Source of the DNA: Malachius bipustulatus
Lineage: Eukaryota; Arthropoda; Insecta; Coleoptera; Melyridae
Length of the DNA: 64,000 nt
NCBI GenBank assembly: GCA_910589415.1
Contig: OU342638.1
Span: 31,717,579-31,781,578, forward strand
Direction: 5' to 3'
Notes under the pieces: generated by a model
Databases searched by the model: none
The model's input: only the letters and a program-made list of their open reading frames with translations
Told to the model about the DNA's origin: nothing
Shown: in pieces, positions 1-10,494 of the stretch
How the letters are laid out: each line of letters opens with the position of its first letter
Numbering within the stretch: position 1 is the first letter of the stretch
Position numbers and translations under genes: made by a program

Positions 1-1
1 T

Positions 2-2218
2 ATTTCTCTTGAAATTAAAATAACCATTAAATTGATATTAAATTCTGAAAGATCGCTTGATGGGTTGAAAGCTCGTGCTCAATCATTGTTACCACGTCAC
101 ATAATTAGGGAATTTGAATTCCATACAAATCATTCTTATAATGTAGTTTTTCAGAGAGTAAAAAACAGTAACATCCGTAAATTGAATAACTTGAAGGTTA
201 GGGTCCTCAATAACATTAAAGGTGACAGAAAATGGCTTGTAAACAAGACTGACCTAGACTTACCAGACGAAATTAAGACAATCCTCTCCCTGGGTCCCAA
301 GTTCAGTGTCCCTCCCTCGATCAAGGATATTCCTGTTAAGAGACTACTTGCCGATGTCGAAGCACTCACGAACTATGCAGACGAAGACAACAGAGATATA
401 ATTAGAGGCAGGACAACCAACATCATAACGAATTACTTACACAAGAGCAGACAAGAGTCATCCTACATCCGTGAAATTTATTTCAAGACCAAGAAATTCC
501 TAAGACAACATCCCGAGATCATAGTTGGTAATTCTGACAAAGGAAACGTCACAGTAGTCATGCTCAAATCAGATTATGAAGAAAAGATGTCATCCCTCAT
601 AGAAGACAGACATACCTACACTGAATTGAGGTCAAACCCCACAAACAAGATCCAGACCCAAAACAACAACTTGATCAAAGCACTCAAGGAGAAAGGTTAC
701 ATAGGAGCCCTAGCAGCAAAGGAGTTAACAAGCTACAACTCGGTCTCTCCCAGAATTTATGGATTAGCCAAGGTCCACAAAGAAAATTGTCCACTAAGAC
801 CCATCGTTTCCACCATCAATTCACCAACCTCAAAACTAAGCAGGTCCTGTGCTCGAGTCATTAATGATGCTTTCAGTGATTTTTTCGAATTTTCCATTAA
901 AGATTCCTTTACTTTTGCCACTCTAATCAATGATTTTCAACTACCTGATAATTACGTCATCATCTCTCTTGACGTGGTATCCCTTTTCACCAACATTTCA
1001 CTTCAAACCACATTGTCAATCATCTCAGAAGAATGGAACAGACTACAAACTCATACAAACATTCCAAAAAAGGAATTTATAGAAATAATAGATTTTCTTT
1101 TCAAATCTAATTATTTTGTATATAAAGATAAATATTACTCCCAAATTTTCGGATGTCCTATGGGTAGCAATCTCAGCCCAGTCTTAGCAAACTTAGTCAT
1201 GTCAAAACTGATTAAGACCTGCAAAGAAAAAACAACTTTTCCCATTCCTTTCTTGTACCAATACATGGACGATTTGATACTGGCCATACCAGAGGGGAAG
1301 ACACAGGAAATTGTGGAAATTTTCAACAGTTTTGATGAGCACATCAACTTCACAGCCGAAGAAGAAAATAACAGAGCAGTTCCTTTCCTTGACACCAGAT
1401 TGATCAGAAGTGAAGACAATAAAGTCAGGTTAGACTGGTACCAGAAGTCTATACACTCGGGAAGATACATAAATTATTTCTCATACCACAGTTTCAAGAT
1501 GAAGACCAATGTCATAATAGGCCTCAAGACAAGAATAGAAAGAATCACACATCCATCCATGAGAGAGCCAGCAATGAAACGACTCGAAAAACTTCTTCTA
1601 AATAATGGATACCCCAGAATAATGTTAAGGAAACTACTCGACAAAAACAACACCAATAGAGAGACACCCAACAGGGCACAAACTGAAACACCGAGTAATG
1701 ATGAGTCATCTCAAACAAGATTCCTCTCCCTGCCCTACATACAGAACCTATCTCACAAACTAACAGGAGTATTCAAAGATCTCAATAGCATAAAAATTTC
1801 AATGTACAATTTAATAACTAATAAAAAAATTTTCACTAAATTAAAAGACAAACTAGACATAGCAATGACCTCAGATGTTGTTTATCAGATTCCATGCATG
1901 GGTTGTAATTCTGTATATGTGGGACAAACATCCCAACAAATTAAAAAACGGATCGCTCTTCATAAAAGTGACTCGAGACTTAGATCACACAGATGTGCCC
2001 TAGCGGATCATGTACACTCTCTGAAACACGAAATTGGGTATAATGATGTCAAAATATTAGAGGTTGAGAGCAATCCATCGAAGCGAAATTTCCTGGAAAT
2101 GTGTCACATAAACACAACACCTAATGTAATGAATTTTAGAAGTGACGTTCAAAATCTGAGTTCTATTTACAAATACTTACTTTTCTTGGAAAATGATATC
2201 AAATCACAACAAACATAA
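2..2218 (+). CDS. Penelope-like reverse transcriptase with GIY-YIG endonuclease (partial)
   Basis: The reading frame is open from base 2 (ATT TCT CTT...) to TAA at 2216-2218. It equals residues 86-823 of the complete copy at 3075-5546, with one amino-acid change seen (V for A at codon 239-241). It contains the RT core (PLRPIVS and SPTSKLS motifs, SLDVVSLFTNI, catalytic YMDD) and a C-terminal GIY-YIG-type domain with YQIPC and VYVGQT. Penelope-like RTs are related to telomerase RT and copy their RNA at an endonuclease nick. The missing N-terminus is a window effect, not decay; the frame is otherwise intact and could be active. Confidence 0.93.
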   Translation: MSLEIKITIKLILNSERSLDGLKARAQSLLPRHIIREFEFHTNHSYNVVFQRVKNSNIRKLNNLKVRVLNNIKGDRKWLVNKTDLDLPDEIKTILSLGPKFSVPPSIKDIPVKRLLADVEALTNYADEDNRDIIRGRTTNIITNYLHKSRQESSYIREIYFKTKKFLRQHPEIIVGNSDKGNVTVVMLKSDYEEKMSSLIEDRHTYTELRSNPTNKIQTQNNNLIKALKEKGYIGALAAKELTSYNSVSPRIYGLAKVHKENCPLRPIVSTINSPTSKLSRSCARVINDAFSDFFEFSIKDSFTFATLINDFQLPDNYVIISLDVVSLFTNISLQTTLSIISEEWNRLQTHTNIPKKEFIEIIDFLFKSNYFVYKDKYYSQIFGCPMGSNLSPVLANLVMSKLIKTCKEKTTFPIPFLYQYMDDLILAIPEGKTQEIVEIFNSFDEHINFTAEEENNRAVPFLDTRLIRSEDNKVRLDWYQKSIHSGRYINYFSYHSFKMKTNVIIGLKTRIERITHPSMREPAMKRLEKLLLNNGYPRIMLRKLLDKNNTNRETPNRAQTETPSNDESSQTRFLSLPYIQNLSHKLTGVFKDLNSIKISMYNLITNKKIFTKLKDKLDIAMTSDVVYQIPCMGCNSVYVGQTSQQIKKRIALHKSDSRLRSHRCALADHVHSLKHEIGYNDVKILEVESNPSKRNFLEMCHINTTPNVMNFRSDVQNLSSIYKYLLFLENDIKSQQT

Positions 2219-2914
2219 GGCATCTTGCATTCCTGCTAATTGTTTCTCCTAAGTTTTTGCTGTTATAAAGACTTTTAAGACCAGTTGGTATATATATTGC
2301 AGACAACATACTAATAATTCAGTGATGTAGTTTGAAATTTTGAATTTGAATTTAGTGTTTTCCCGCTCTTGAGGTTGACATGTTGTCAGTTGTCTGGTCA
2401 TCTAATATGTAATACTTCTCTCTCTCTCACATCACTGACGGATCGACTGGTGAAAATTAGGATGGCATATGGTTGTTGAGTCATATGTCAATCCTTAATT
2501 GTCAAAGTCACACATCAGTTGAACTGATGGTTTCATCCTTCAGACTAGAACTGGCGCTCCCTCTATGAGTGATGAATTTAACCGACTTCAAAATGGCCGA
2601 TTGACCTGGTTTTTCGGTTTTTCTCTTTGAAATTTCAATTTTAATGTGTTTTGTGCGTGTGTTAATTATATTTTAAAATGTTCAACTGACTCCTGAAAAG
2701 GATGTTGCGATGATGATGGGAATGACCACCCTGAAGTTTTAATTACTGATGCATTAAAATGTGAAGAAATTTGACCATGTCAGCCCCAAACGAAAACACG
2801 TGCTAATGTTTCGAAATGCCTGCGATTTTCTGTTATGCAGCCTTAATTTAGATTAGTACGGTAGGTTTCTCACTGTTATAATGATTGTTCAATATGTTCA
2901 TTGAGATTTTTTCA

Positions 2915-2958
2915 GACTCTGAAGAAGGAGACAAAAATCTCCGAAATATAAGTCAGTA
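2915..2958 (+). ncRNA. Hammerhead-ribozyme-like motif in Penelope tail, copy 1
   Basis: Seen: CTGAAGA (2919-2925), a 5-bp stem GGAGA/TCTCC (2927-2931 and 2938-2942) closed by a six-base loop, GAAA (2943-2946), then GTC (2952-2954). ACT before the core pairs with AGT after GTC as a short helix I. Known: hammerhead motifs (CUGANGA, stem II, GAAA, UH cleavage site) occur in Penelope-like elements. Imperfections: one extra A (2926) sits between CUGAAGA and stem II, and helix III is minimal. Cleavage would be expected after C2954 if it is active. This is inference from the motif only. Confidence 0.5.
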
Positions 2959-3026
2959 CACATGATCATACTGTTTTAATTAGCCCAGACCTTGAACGTG
3001 ACCGAAAACCCTTATTGTATCCCAAC

Positions 3027-3050
3027 TAATAACTATTTCGGTAGTTATTA
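3027..3050. repeat. 9-bp perfect inverted repeat at the Penelope dimer junction
   Basis: TAATAACTA (3027-3035) and TAGTTATTA (3042-3050) are perfect reverse complements around a six-base loop. They begin exactly where identity between the two Penelope copies stops (after CCCAAC at 3021-3026). The hairpin therefore opens copy 2 and is 24 bp ahead of its ATG. Whether it is element sequence or was made during junction formation cannot be decided, because the start of copy 1 is outside the window. Confidence 0.75.
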
Positions 3051-3074
3051 AGGAGAAATTGTGAAATTTCAGAA

Positions 3075-5546
3075 ATGGGTTTCTATCAAGACATCAGATC
3101 CACCTATGGTGAGGAATCCATGGCTGTACTTAAGAAATGGGCAAACACCAACACCAGGCTGGCAAGGCTGAGGAATCGCAGGAGTTTCCTACTAGAATGC
3201 AAGAGGCACGATGTGAAACCACCCCACATCCAAGATCACATTAGGAGTCTGTTCAACACAGCGGATGCAGACATGGCGAACACCGGGGGAGAAATTGACA
3301 GGTTTAACAAAAGGTTGGGATGCAAAGTTATTTCTCTTGAAATTAAAATAACCATTAAATTGATATTAAATTCTGAAAGATCGCTTGATGGGTTGAAAGC
3401 TCGTGCTCAATCATTGTTACCACGTCACATAATTAGGGAATTTGAATTCCATACAAATCATTCTTATAATGTAGTTTTTCAGAGAGTAAAAAACAGTAAC
3501 ATCCGTAAATTGAATAACTTGAAGGTTAGGGTCCTCAATAACATTAAAGGCGACAGAAAATGGCTTGCAAACAAGACTGACCTAGACTTACCAGACGAAA
3601 TTAAGACAATCCTCTCCCTGGGTCCCAAGTTCAGTGTCCCTCCCTCGATCAAGGATATTCCTGTTAAGAGACTACTTGCCGATGTCGAAGCACTCACGAA
3701 CTATGCAGACGAAGACAACAGAGATATAATTAGAGGCAGGACAACCAACATCATAACGAATTATTTACACAAGAGCAGACAAGAGTCATCCTACATCCGT
3801 GAAATTTATTTCAAGACCAAGAAATTCCTAAGACAACATCCCGAGATCATAGTTGGTAATTCTGACAAAGGAAACGTCACAGTAGTCATGCTCAAATCAG
3901 ATTATGAAGAAAAGATGTCATCCCTCATAGAAGACAGACATACCTACACTGAATTGAGGTCAAACCCCACAAACAAGATCCAGACCCAAAACAACAACTT
4001 GATCAAAGCACTCAAGGAGAAAGGTTACATAGGAGCCCTAGCAGCAAAGGAGTTAACAAGCTACAACTCGGTCTCTCCCAGAATTTATGGATTAGCCAAG
4101 GTCCACAAAGAAAATTGTCCACTAAGACCCATCGTTTCCACCATCAATTCACCAACCTCAAAACTAAGCAGGTCCTGTGCTCGAGTCATTAATGATGCTT
4201 TCAGTGATTTTTTCGAATTTTCCATTAAAGATTCCTTTACTTTTGCCACTCTAATCAATGATTTTCAACTACCTGATAATTACGTCATCATCTCTCTTGA
4301 CGTGGTATCCCTTTTCACCAACATTTCACTTCAAACCACATTGTCAATCATCTCAGAAGAATGGAACAGACTACAAACTCATACAAACATTCCAAAAAAG
4401 GAATTTATAGAAATAATAGATTTTCTTTTCAAATCTAATTATTTTGTATATAAAGATAAATATTACTCCCAAATTTTCGGATGTCCTATGGGTAGCAATC
4501 TCAGCCCAGTCTTAGCAAACTTAGTCATGTCAAAACTGATTAAGACCTGCAAAGAAAAAACAACTTTTCCCATTCCTTTCTTGTACCAATACATGGACGA
4601 TTTGATACTGGCCATACCAGAGGGGAAGACACAGGAAATTGTGGAAATTTTCAACAGTTTTGATGAGCACATCAACTTCACAGCCGAAGAAGAAAATAAC
4701 AGAGCAGTTCCTTTCCTTGACACCAGATTGATCAGAAGTGAAGACAATAAAGTCAGGTTAGACTGGTACCAGAAGTCTATACACTCGGGAAGATACATAA
4801 ATTATTTCTCATACCACAGTTTCAAGATGAAGACCAATGTCATAATAGGCCTCAAGACAAGAATAGAAAGAATCACACATCCATCCATGAGAGAGCCAGC
4901 AATGAAACGACTCGAAAAACTTCTTCTAAATAATGGATACCCCAGAATAATGTTAAGGAAACTACTCGACAAAAACAACACCAATAGAGAGACACCCAAC
5001 AGGGCACAAACTGAAACACCGAGTAATGATGAGTCATCTCAAACAAGATTCCTCTCCCTGCCCTACATACAGAACCTATCTCACAAACTAACAGGAGTAT
5101 TCAAAGATCTCAATAGCATAAAAATTTCAATGTACAATTTAATAACTAATAAAAAAATTTTCACTAAATTAAAAGACAAACTAGACATAGCAATGACCTC
5201 AGATGTTGTTTATCAGATTCCATGCATGGGTTGTAATTCTGTATATGTGGGACAAACATCCCAACAAATTAAAAAACGGATCGCTCTTCATAAAAGTGAC
5301 TCGAGACTTAGATCACACAGATGTGCCCTAGCGGATCATGTACACTCTCTGAAACACGAAATTGGGTATAATGATGTCAAAATATTAGAGGTTGAGAGCA
5401 ATCCATCGAAGCGAAATTTCCTGGAAATGTGTCACATAAACACAACACCTAATGTAATGAATTTTAGAAGTGACGTTCAAAATCTGAGTTCTATTTACAA
5501 ATACTTACTTTTCTTGGAAAATGATATCAAATCACAACAAACATAA
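3075..5546 (+). CDS. Penelope-like reverse transcriptase/GIY-YIG endonuclease, 823 aa
   Basis: This is the retrotransposition enzyme of the element: it reverse-transcribes the element RNA and nicks DNA through its C-terminal endonuclease. Visible order: a basic N-terminal extension (about 1-100, rich in Arg/Lys), an RT region (about 170-540) with KGNVTVVM, PLRPIVS, LDVVSLFTNI and catalytic YMDD at 506-509, a charged linker, then a GIY-YIG-like domain from about 713 with YQIPC, paired cysteines (C717, C720), VYVGQT and a following RIALH. The length fits canonical Penelope-like proteins. The ATG at 3075 is the first in frame after a TAG at 3042-3044. No stop or frameshift is present, so this copy looks coding-competent. 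Confidence 0.95.
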   Translation: MGFYQDIRSTYGEESMAVLKKWANTNTRLARLRNRRSFLLECKRHDVKPPHIQDHIRSLFNTADADMANTGGEIDRFNKRLGCKVISLEIKITIKLILNSERSLDGLKARAQSLLPRHIIREFEFHTNHSYNVVFQRVKNSNIRKLNNLKVRVLNNIKGDRKWLANKTDLDLPDEIKTILSLGPKFSVPPSIKDIPVKRLLADVEALTNYADEDNRDIIRGRTTNIITNYLHKSRQESSYIREIYFKTKKFLRQHPEIIVGNSDKGNVTVVMLKSDYEEKMSSLIEDRHTYTELRSNPTNKIQTQNNNLIKALKEKGYIGALAAKELTSYNSVSPRIYGLAKVHKENCPLRPIVSTINSPTSKLSRSCARVINDAFSDFFEFSIKDSFTFATLINDFQLPDNYVIISLDVVSLFTNISLQTTLSIISEEWNRLQTHTNIPKKEFIEIIDFLFKSNYFVYKDKYYSQIFGCPMGSNLSPVLANLVMSKLIKTCKEKTTFPIPFLYQYMDDLILAIPEGKTQEIVEIFNSFDEHINFTAEEENNRAVPFLDTRLIRSEDNKVRLDWYQKSIHSGRYINYFSYHSFKMKTNVIIGLKTRIERITHPSMREPAMKRLEKLLLNNGYPRIMLRKLLDKNNTNRETPNRAQTETPSNDESSQTRFLSLPYIQNLSHKLTGVFKDLNSIKISMYNLITNKKIFTKLKDKLDIAMTSDVVYQIPCMGCNSVYVGQTSQQIKKRIALHKSDSRLRSHRCALADHVHSLKHEIGYNDVKILEVESNPSKRNFLEMCHINTTPNVMNFRSDVQNLSSIYKYLLFLENDIKSQQT

Positions 5547-6242
5547 GGCATCTTGCATTCCTGCTAATTGTTTCTCCTAAGTTTTTGCTGTTATAAAGAC
5601 TTTTAAGACCAGTTGGTATATATATTGCAGACAACATACTAATAATTCAGTGATGTAGTTTGAAATTTTGAATTTGAATTTAGTGTTTTCCCGCTCTTGA
5701 GGTTGACATGTTGTCAGTTGTCTGGTCATCTAATATGTAATACTTCTCTCTCTCTCACATCACTGACGGATCGACTGGTGAAAATTAGGATGGCATATGG
5801 TTGTTGAGTCATATGTCAATCCTTAATTGTCAAAGTCACACATCAGTTAAACTGATGGTTTCATCCTTCAGACTAGAACTGGCGCTCCCTCTATGAGTGA
5901 TGAATTTAACCGACTTCAAAATGGCCGATTGACCTGGTTTTTCGGTTTTTCTCTTTGAAATTTCAATTTTAATGTGTTTTGTGCGTGTGTTAATTATATT
6001 TTAAAATGTTCAACTGACTCCTGAAAAGGATGTTGCGATGATGATGGGAATGACCACCCTGAAGTTTTAATTACTGATGCATTAAAATGTGAAGAAATTT
6101 GACCATGTCAGCCCCAAACGAAAACACGTGCTAATGTTTCGAAATGCCTGCGATTTTCTGTTATGCAGCCTTAATTTAGATTAGTACGGTAGGTTTCTCA
6201 CTGTTATAATGATTGTTCAATATGTTCATTGAGATTTTTTCA

Positions 6243-6286
6243 GACTCTGAAGAAGGAGACAAAAATCTCCGAAATATAAGTCAGTA
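6243..6286 (+). ncRNA. Hammerhead-ribozyme-like motif in Penelope tail, copy 2
   Basis: This is the same motif as in copy 1 at offset 3328: CTGAAGA at 6247-6253, stem GGAGA/TCTCC, GAAA at 6271-6274 and GTC at 6280-6282, with the same extra A before stem II. Since each unit has one, self-cleavage of a multimeric transcript would yield unit-length RNA. That role is inferred. Confidence 0.5.
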
Positions 6287-6374
6287 CACATGATCATACT
6301 GTTTTAATTAGCCCAGACCTTGAACGTGACCGAAAACCCTTATTGTATCCCAACAAATATATTTATATATATAT

Positions 6375-8050
6375 TTCTCCAAAATCGCGAAATTTCGATT
6401 TTAAAAACGCTCCTGTGGCTTTATCTTTTAAGATTAGTGAACGAAATTTTGGGTCCTTGTAAAATTTGGGAATGACGTTGGATTTTCGTTGAAAAACTTT
6501 CCAAAAGTCCCATCACTTCTACAGGGTGTCCCCTCAAAATTCCAGGTATCCGGTTTTTGTCATCTCATTTCAGGTCGCAGTTTTGAATCTAGGAGGCTGA
6601 AATTTTTGTGGGAGTAGGATATCTATAAAAACTGGTCTGGTATTGTACTTGAGCAAAATCGGTCGAGCCGTTTCAAAATGGCGGTCATTTTAATTTTTGA
6701 AAAATTTGCTAATATTTGAACCCCTGTATGAGCAAGATGGAAAAAAACTTTGAAACCAAATCAACAGGGTTTGAAGAAAATTGTTTCAAATTTAATTTAA
6801 TGTAACAAAATTTACATTACTTTTATTAATAAGCCAGTGGCGTGGATAGGAAAGTGGTAAAAATGGCTAAATTTCCCTAACAATTTATGAGCACATTTTT
6901 GAAGCAATTGAACTGAAATTTTTACAGTAGATAATTATACTAATAGCCTTTAACACTTAAAAATTTCAAGAAGTGAGTAAGAAAAATGGCCGAGATATTC
7001 GATTTTTTTTTTACATGATGTTTATTTCTCTAAAATTTTAAGAACGTTCCAGTAGCTTCATTTTTCAAGATTAATGAACGTAATTTTTTACCTTTGTGAA
7101 ACTTAGGGATGACGTTTGATTTTCACAAAAAACATTTACCTAAAATTGCGCTACTTTTACAACGTGTCTCTCCAAATTTCAAAAAAAAAACGGGTATCGA
7201 GGCACGGTTTCTGGTCGCTGTTTTCAATCTAGGGGGCTGAAATTTTTTTGATAGTAAGATAACTGCAAGTAGTCGTATGGTACTGCATTTGAGTTAAATC
7301 AGAAGAGCCGTTCCAAAATGGCGGCCTTTTCAATTTTAGGAAAAATTGATAGATCATGAACCCCTAAATAAGCCAGTTAGAAACAAAAACTTTTAAACGA
7401 AATTAACATTACTGGAAGAAAATTATTTGAAATTTGAGTTGTAAAATATTGAGTTAAAATATTGCAATAAAATTTGCAATATTTTTATTATTAAGCCAGT
7501 GGCGTGGGTAGGAGAAGGGAAAAAGGGCTGAATTTCTATAACTGTTTATGAACATATTTTTGAAGGAATTGAACGAAAATTTTTCCAGTAGACAACTATA
7601 CTAATAAACTTTAAAATTCAAAGATTTCAAGAAAGAAATAATAAAAATGGCGGAGATATTAGAATATTTTTACATATTATGTTTATTCCTCTAAAATTTA
7701 AAATTTTAGGTTTTCAAAGCTCATCCCCTTTCACTTTTTCCGTTCTATAAAAGGTAGTCTAAAAAATAGTGTTTTTTAAGTAAAGTTAGCCAGTGGCGGG
7801 CATAGAAAATGGGCCAAAATTGTTAAATTTTGCCAATGATTTTTTTGTTTTGTTAAATTTTAAAATTCATTCTAAGGCATGCACGGTTTAAAACGAAATG
7901 AAATGCAATTGTCAGTAAGCCACTACGCGAATATCACCTGACTATGTAAAATTTCAGAAAGCCAATTTAAAAAGCGCTGAAAATATTCAGAATTGAATCG
8001 CATAAAAATACACTATTTCTGCGATTGATGCGCAAGAAGGTTTTTATGTA
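6375..8050 (+). repeat. Noncoding repeat element K1 with internal tandem duplication
   Basis: This stretch recurs in reverse orientation at 38072-39735, from the AAATCGCGAAATTTCG end to the GCGATTGATGCGCAAGAAGG end. Inside, two degenerate monomers of about 630 bp follow each other: matching landmarks are GTTTC(A/C)AAATGGCGG blocks near 6670 and 7310, GCCAGTGGCGTGG near 6835 and 7495, and AGATTA(G/A)TGAACG near 6432 and 7065. A third partial monomer runs from about 7690. No ORF was found. An internal ACAGGGTGTC motif (about 6521) is shared with the palindromic MITEs. It is probably a non-autonomous transposon or satellite-derived unit; the class is not identified. Confidence 0.7.
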
Positions 8051-8388
8051 TTGTAATTAGTTTCCAATGACAACTTCTACCAATTTAATATTTTTATGGC
8101 AAGGAAAAAACAACTGAGATGTTAACAGGGATTTTTTGTTATGTGATTATATCAAGGATGTTATTTTATATCTGATTTTATTTACATCTTCATCAAAGAT
8201 AATGCGAGATAATAGAATATACCAACTTAGAAGATAAAAAACTCATTTAGACTTAAAATTACCATGTAAAAATTGTAATTTCAAATAATATTATACAGGT
8301 TGTCTCTGTTTTCTTTAATATCTCAAATTTCTTTTTTTAAGAATGATTTAAACTAGAATTGCACTTTCAATTAAATAAAACTTTTCAG
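8051..8388 (+). other. AT-rich stretch upstream of CT0 exon 3
   Basis: This is low-complexity AT-rich sequence ending in a usable splice acceptor (CTTTTCAG, 8381-8388). No exon 1 or exon 2 of CT0 was found between the repeat at 6375-8050 and this acceptor, so it is read as the 3' part of intron 2 of CT0. Confidence 0.5.
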
Positions 8389-10494
8389 GTTGTTTTTTCG
8401 AACTGACAAATTAACAGAGAACAAGGAATTGGTTGTCTTTTGCTCATTTAACGCCCCTCCGGAAGAATACGACCTCTTCGAAGTACTTCGTGTGAAAATG
8501 GCTTACCTCGAGCTAGTTCTAAAAAGTGACTACACTTTGGGCATTCACATCGTTTTTGATTTTACAATGACTGAATTTGGGCATTTGAAACAATTATCTC
8601 TGGTTAATATATTACAAAAGGGCGTTAAAGCAGCTTTAGTAAGTGTTCCTCACTTAAGCAGGAAACGTTACCTTCAAGATGTTAAAATTTATATTTTTAG
8701 CACGTTCACTCGCTAAGAGTGAGAGGAATTTATATATACAAACCGCCTTCTTGGATTTCGATATTTGTTGAGTTAATAAAGCCCCTACTAAGTAAAAAAA
8801 TAATGGACAGGGTAATTTTTGTTTCTTTTTTCTAGCCAGTTTTATTGCGTTAATTAAACTTTTAGATTAGCTTGCACAAAGACAACGATTCGTTACTGAA
8901 AATGCTCCCGAAGGAATGCCTCCCTGTCGAATATGGAGGAACGAATAAAACTGTCAAGGAATTGATAAGTAGGTATAATAGTTTAAATCAGTAGATTGCA
9001 TTTGGTGTATCCTATGGCGCAAGCCGAACCCACCGTGCTCTTTATATTGAAGAAAACCGACATATACATATACCAAGTACGCATGCTAAAACTATCTTTA
9101 AAAACGCACCCTATATTTTCATCTGTCACTCGTCAATCTTTCAAGCGCAAACGTCAGTTCTGTCACTGCCATAAGCCTCATACCGGGGTAGAACAACAGG
9201 GTTAGATTCACTTCTGTTTATAATTTATAATTCATAAATAATTCATTTGAGGATTTTGATCATTAATTATTATAATTTAATGTTTACTGTTTTAAATGCA
9301 AAAAACACATTTTTATATTTGATATTTTATTCAAATTATTCGTCAATCCACATCTGCTTTCTTTGCGATTCGTATCGTGCACAGGCGCATGAGCGTGGTA
9401 GTCACTAACGATTTATAATGATAAGTTAACGATGGGGTAATTTGTTTGCAGTTGTAAACGAATGAACTGTTATTTGGTTCATCTTACCGGTGACGGTTCA
9501 AGTGATTTCATTAATAGTGTCTGCAGCCAATTTCACCCTTCCCAATTTGAACGTCGCTGTGCCAAACGTGACAGCATGACAGCATCAAGACGTGTTATTT
9601 TCCCCCACTGTTTATTTATGTTTATATGTGTATTGGGTTCTTTGAACGACAATTTGATAATTTATTTGTGTACTGTGGTAATGATGAATTTTAAATGCAT
9701 TTTTCTTTGGGTTTTATATGTATTTGAATGTTTCTTTTCTTTTTCAAGATAATAGAACCATAAAATGTCCTCTTCCTGAATATAACAGATTAGTTTATTA
9801 ATTTCAATTCACACCAGGAAAGGTGATTATTTTATGTATTGTGTCATTTGTATTTAATGTTTTTTAAAGAAGTTAGAGTTTTTTTGCAAGGATTGTTCCT
9901 CTGATCTGATTAGTTGCACCGAACACGACATTTAGGTTGGGGTTGAACGAAAAAATGAATAATTTTTTTTTTTTTTTCATTTCATAGCGGGAAATTCCGT
10001 GTTTTAATAATATCTCCTTCCTCCCAATAAATGGCTAACTCAAGTATTTTCGTAGCGTTTGCTACGAACGAACAAAATACGGTTACAACACAACGCAGAA
10101 GAACCACATTGGCATTTTGTTTTAAGTATTCAGAGCTGAAAATTTAGGGCCGGAGTTTTTCAATCAGTTCAAATAATCTCTAAGACAGGGCGTCAAATGG
10201 TTCAAACGTCAAAGGGTTCTTCTTTTTAAATCATTCAGTTAGATCTTCGATTTGGGGCATTTTAGTCCGGTACCACCGTATTGATTTCATCAATATTTTA
10301 AATGTTTATTTATTTTGTTTTATTCTTGTCTTCTTTTAGAAGAAAGCGACGAACTACACGAAGCTAATCGGGAATTCTTGGAACAAGTGCAAAGGAACAA
10401 ATCAAACGAGAAGTTGAGGATTGGTGGAAAATGTCGTTTTGAAAGTGACATGTTTGGGGTCGACGGGACTTTCAAGAGGCTCAATATTGATTAA
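8389..10494 (+). CDS. CT0: CRAL-TRIO lipid-transfer protein, exons 3-6 (5' end outside window or lost)
   Basis: CRAL-TRIO proteins bind small hydrophobic ligands (retinoids, tocopherol, phosphoinositides) and move them between membranes. Exons by homology to the array: 3 = 8389-8638, 4 = 8701-8811, 5 = 8866-8968, 6 = 10340-10494 (stop TAA 10492-10494). Exon lengths 250, 111 and 103 match the other copies exactly, and exon 6 is one codon longer. Seen: TMTEFGHLKQL, RVRGIYIYKPP, VEYGGTNK and the C-terminal FGVDGTFKRLNID. All splice sites are GT-AG. It is more divergent from CT1-CT4 than those are from each other. Exons 1-2 are not found in the 2 kb upstream; either the Penelope dimer and K1 sit in a huge intron 2, or the gene is 5'-truncated. 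Confidence 0.85.
8969..10339 (+). other. CT0 intron 5, expanded (1.37 kb), unassigned content
   Basis: The corresponding intron in CT1-CT6 is about 55 bp, so roughly 1.3 kb has been inserted. It includes a poly-T run near 9961-9980 and several short open frames (for example 9462-9752) with no recognisable domain. I saw no clear terminal repeats. It is probably a decayed transposon. Confidence 0.5.

Larger units (their letters stand above)
1..3026 (+). mobile_element. Penelope-like element, upstream copy of a tandem dimer (5' cut by window)
   Basis: This stretch matches 3329-6354 base for base at a constant offset of 3328. By eye I found only four substitutions (positions 223, 240, 436, 2521) and no indels. 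It holds the RT/GIY-YIG reading frame (2-2218) and about 800 bp of noncoding 3' tail. Head-to-tail tandem copies are a known habit of Penelope-like retroelements, where the shared tail acts as a pseudo-LTR. The near identity means the dimer is very young. The 5' end lies outside the window, so the flanking target duplication cannot be checked. Confidence 0.93.
3027..6354 (+). mobile_element. Penelope-like element, complete downstream copy
   Basis: This is a full 3328-bp unit: a short leader with a hairpin (3027-3074), one ORF of 823 codons (3075-5546), and an approximately 808-bp noncoding tail identical to that of copy 1, including a CT-rich run near 5741 and the hammerhead-like motif at 6247-6282. 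Identity with copy 1 ends at CCCAAC (6349-6354), after which sequence passes into an AT-rich stretch and the repeat at 6375-8050. No clear target duplication is visible at the 3' end. Confidence 0.93.

Noticed and set aside
151..1671. Minus-strand ORFs opposite the Penelope coding frame (repeated at 3479-4999)
   Set aside because: They are shadows of the RT frame, duplicated only because the element is duplicated, and have no domain.
9462..9752. 96-codon ORF in CT0 intron 5
   Set aside because: No recognisable domain or paralog; it looks like chance in AT-rich DNA.
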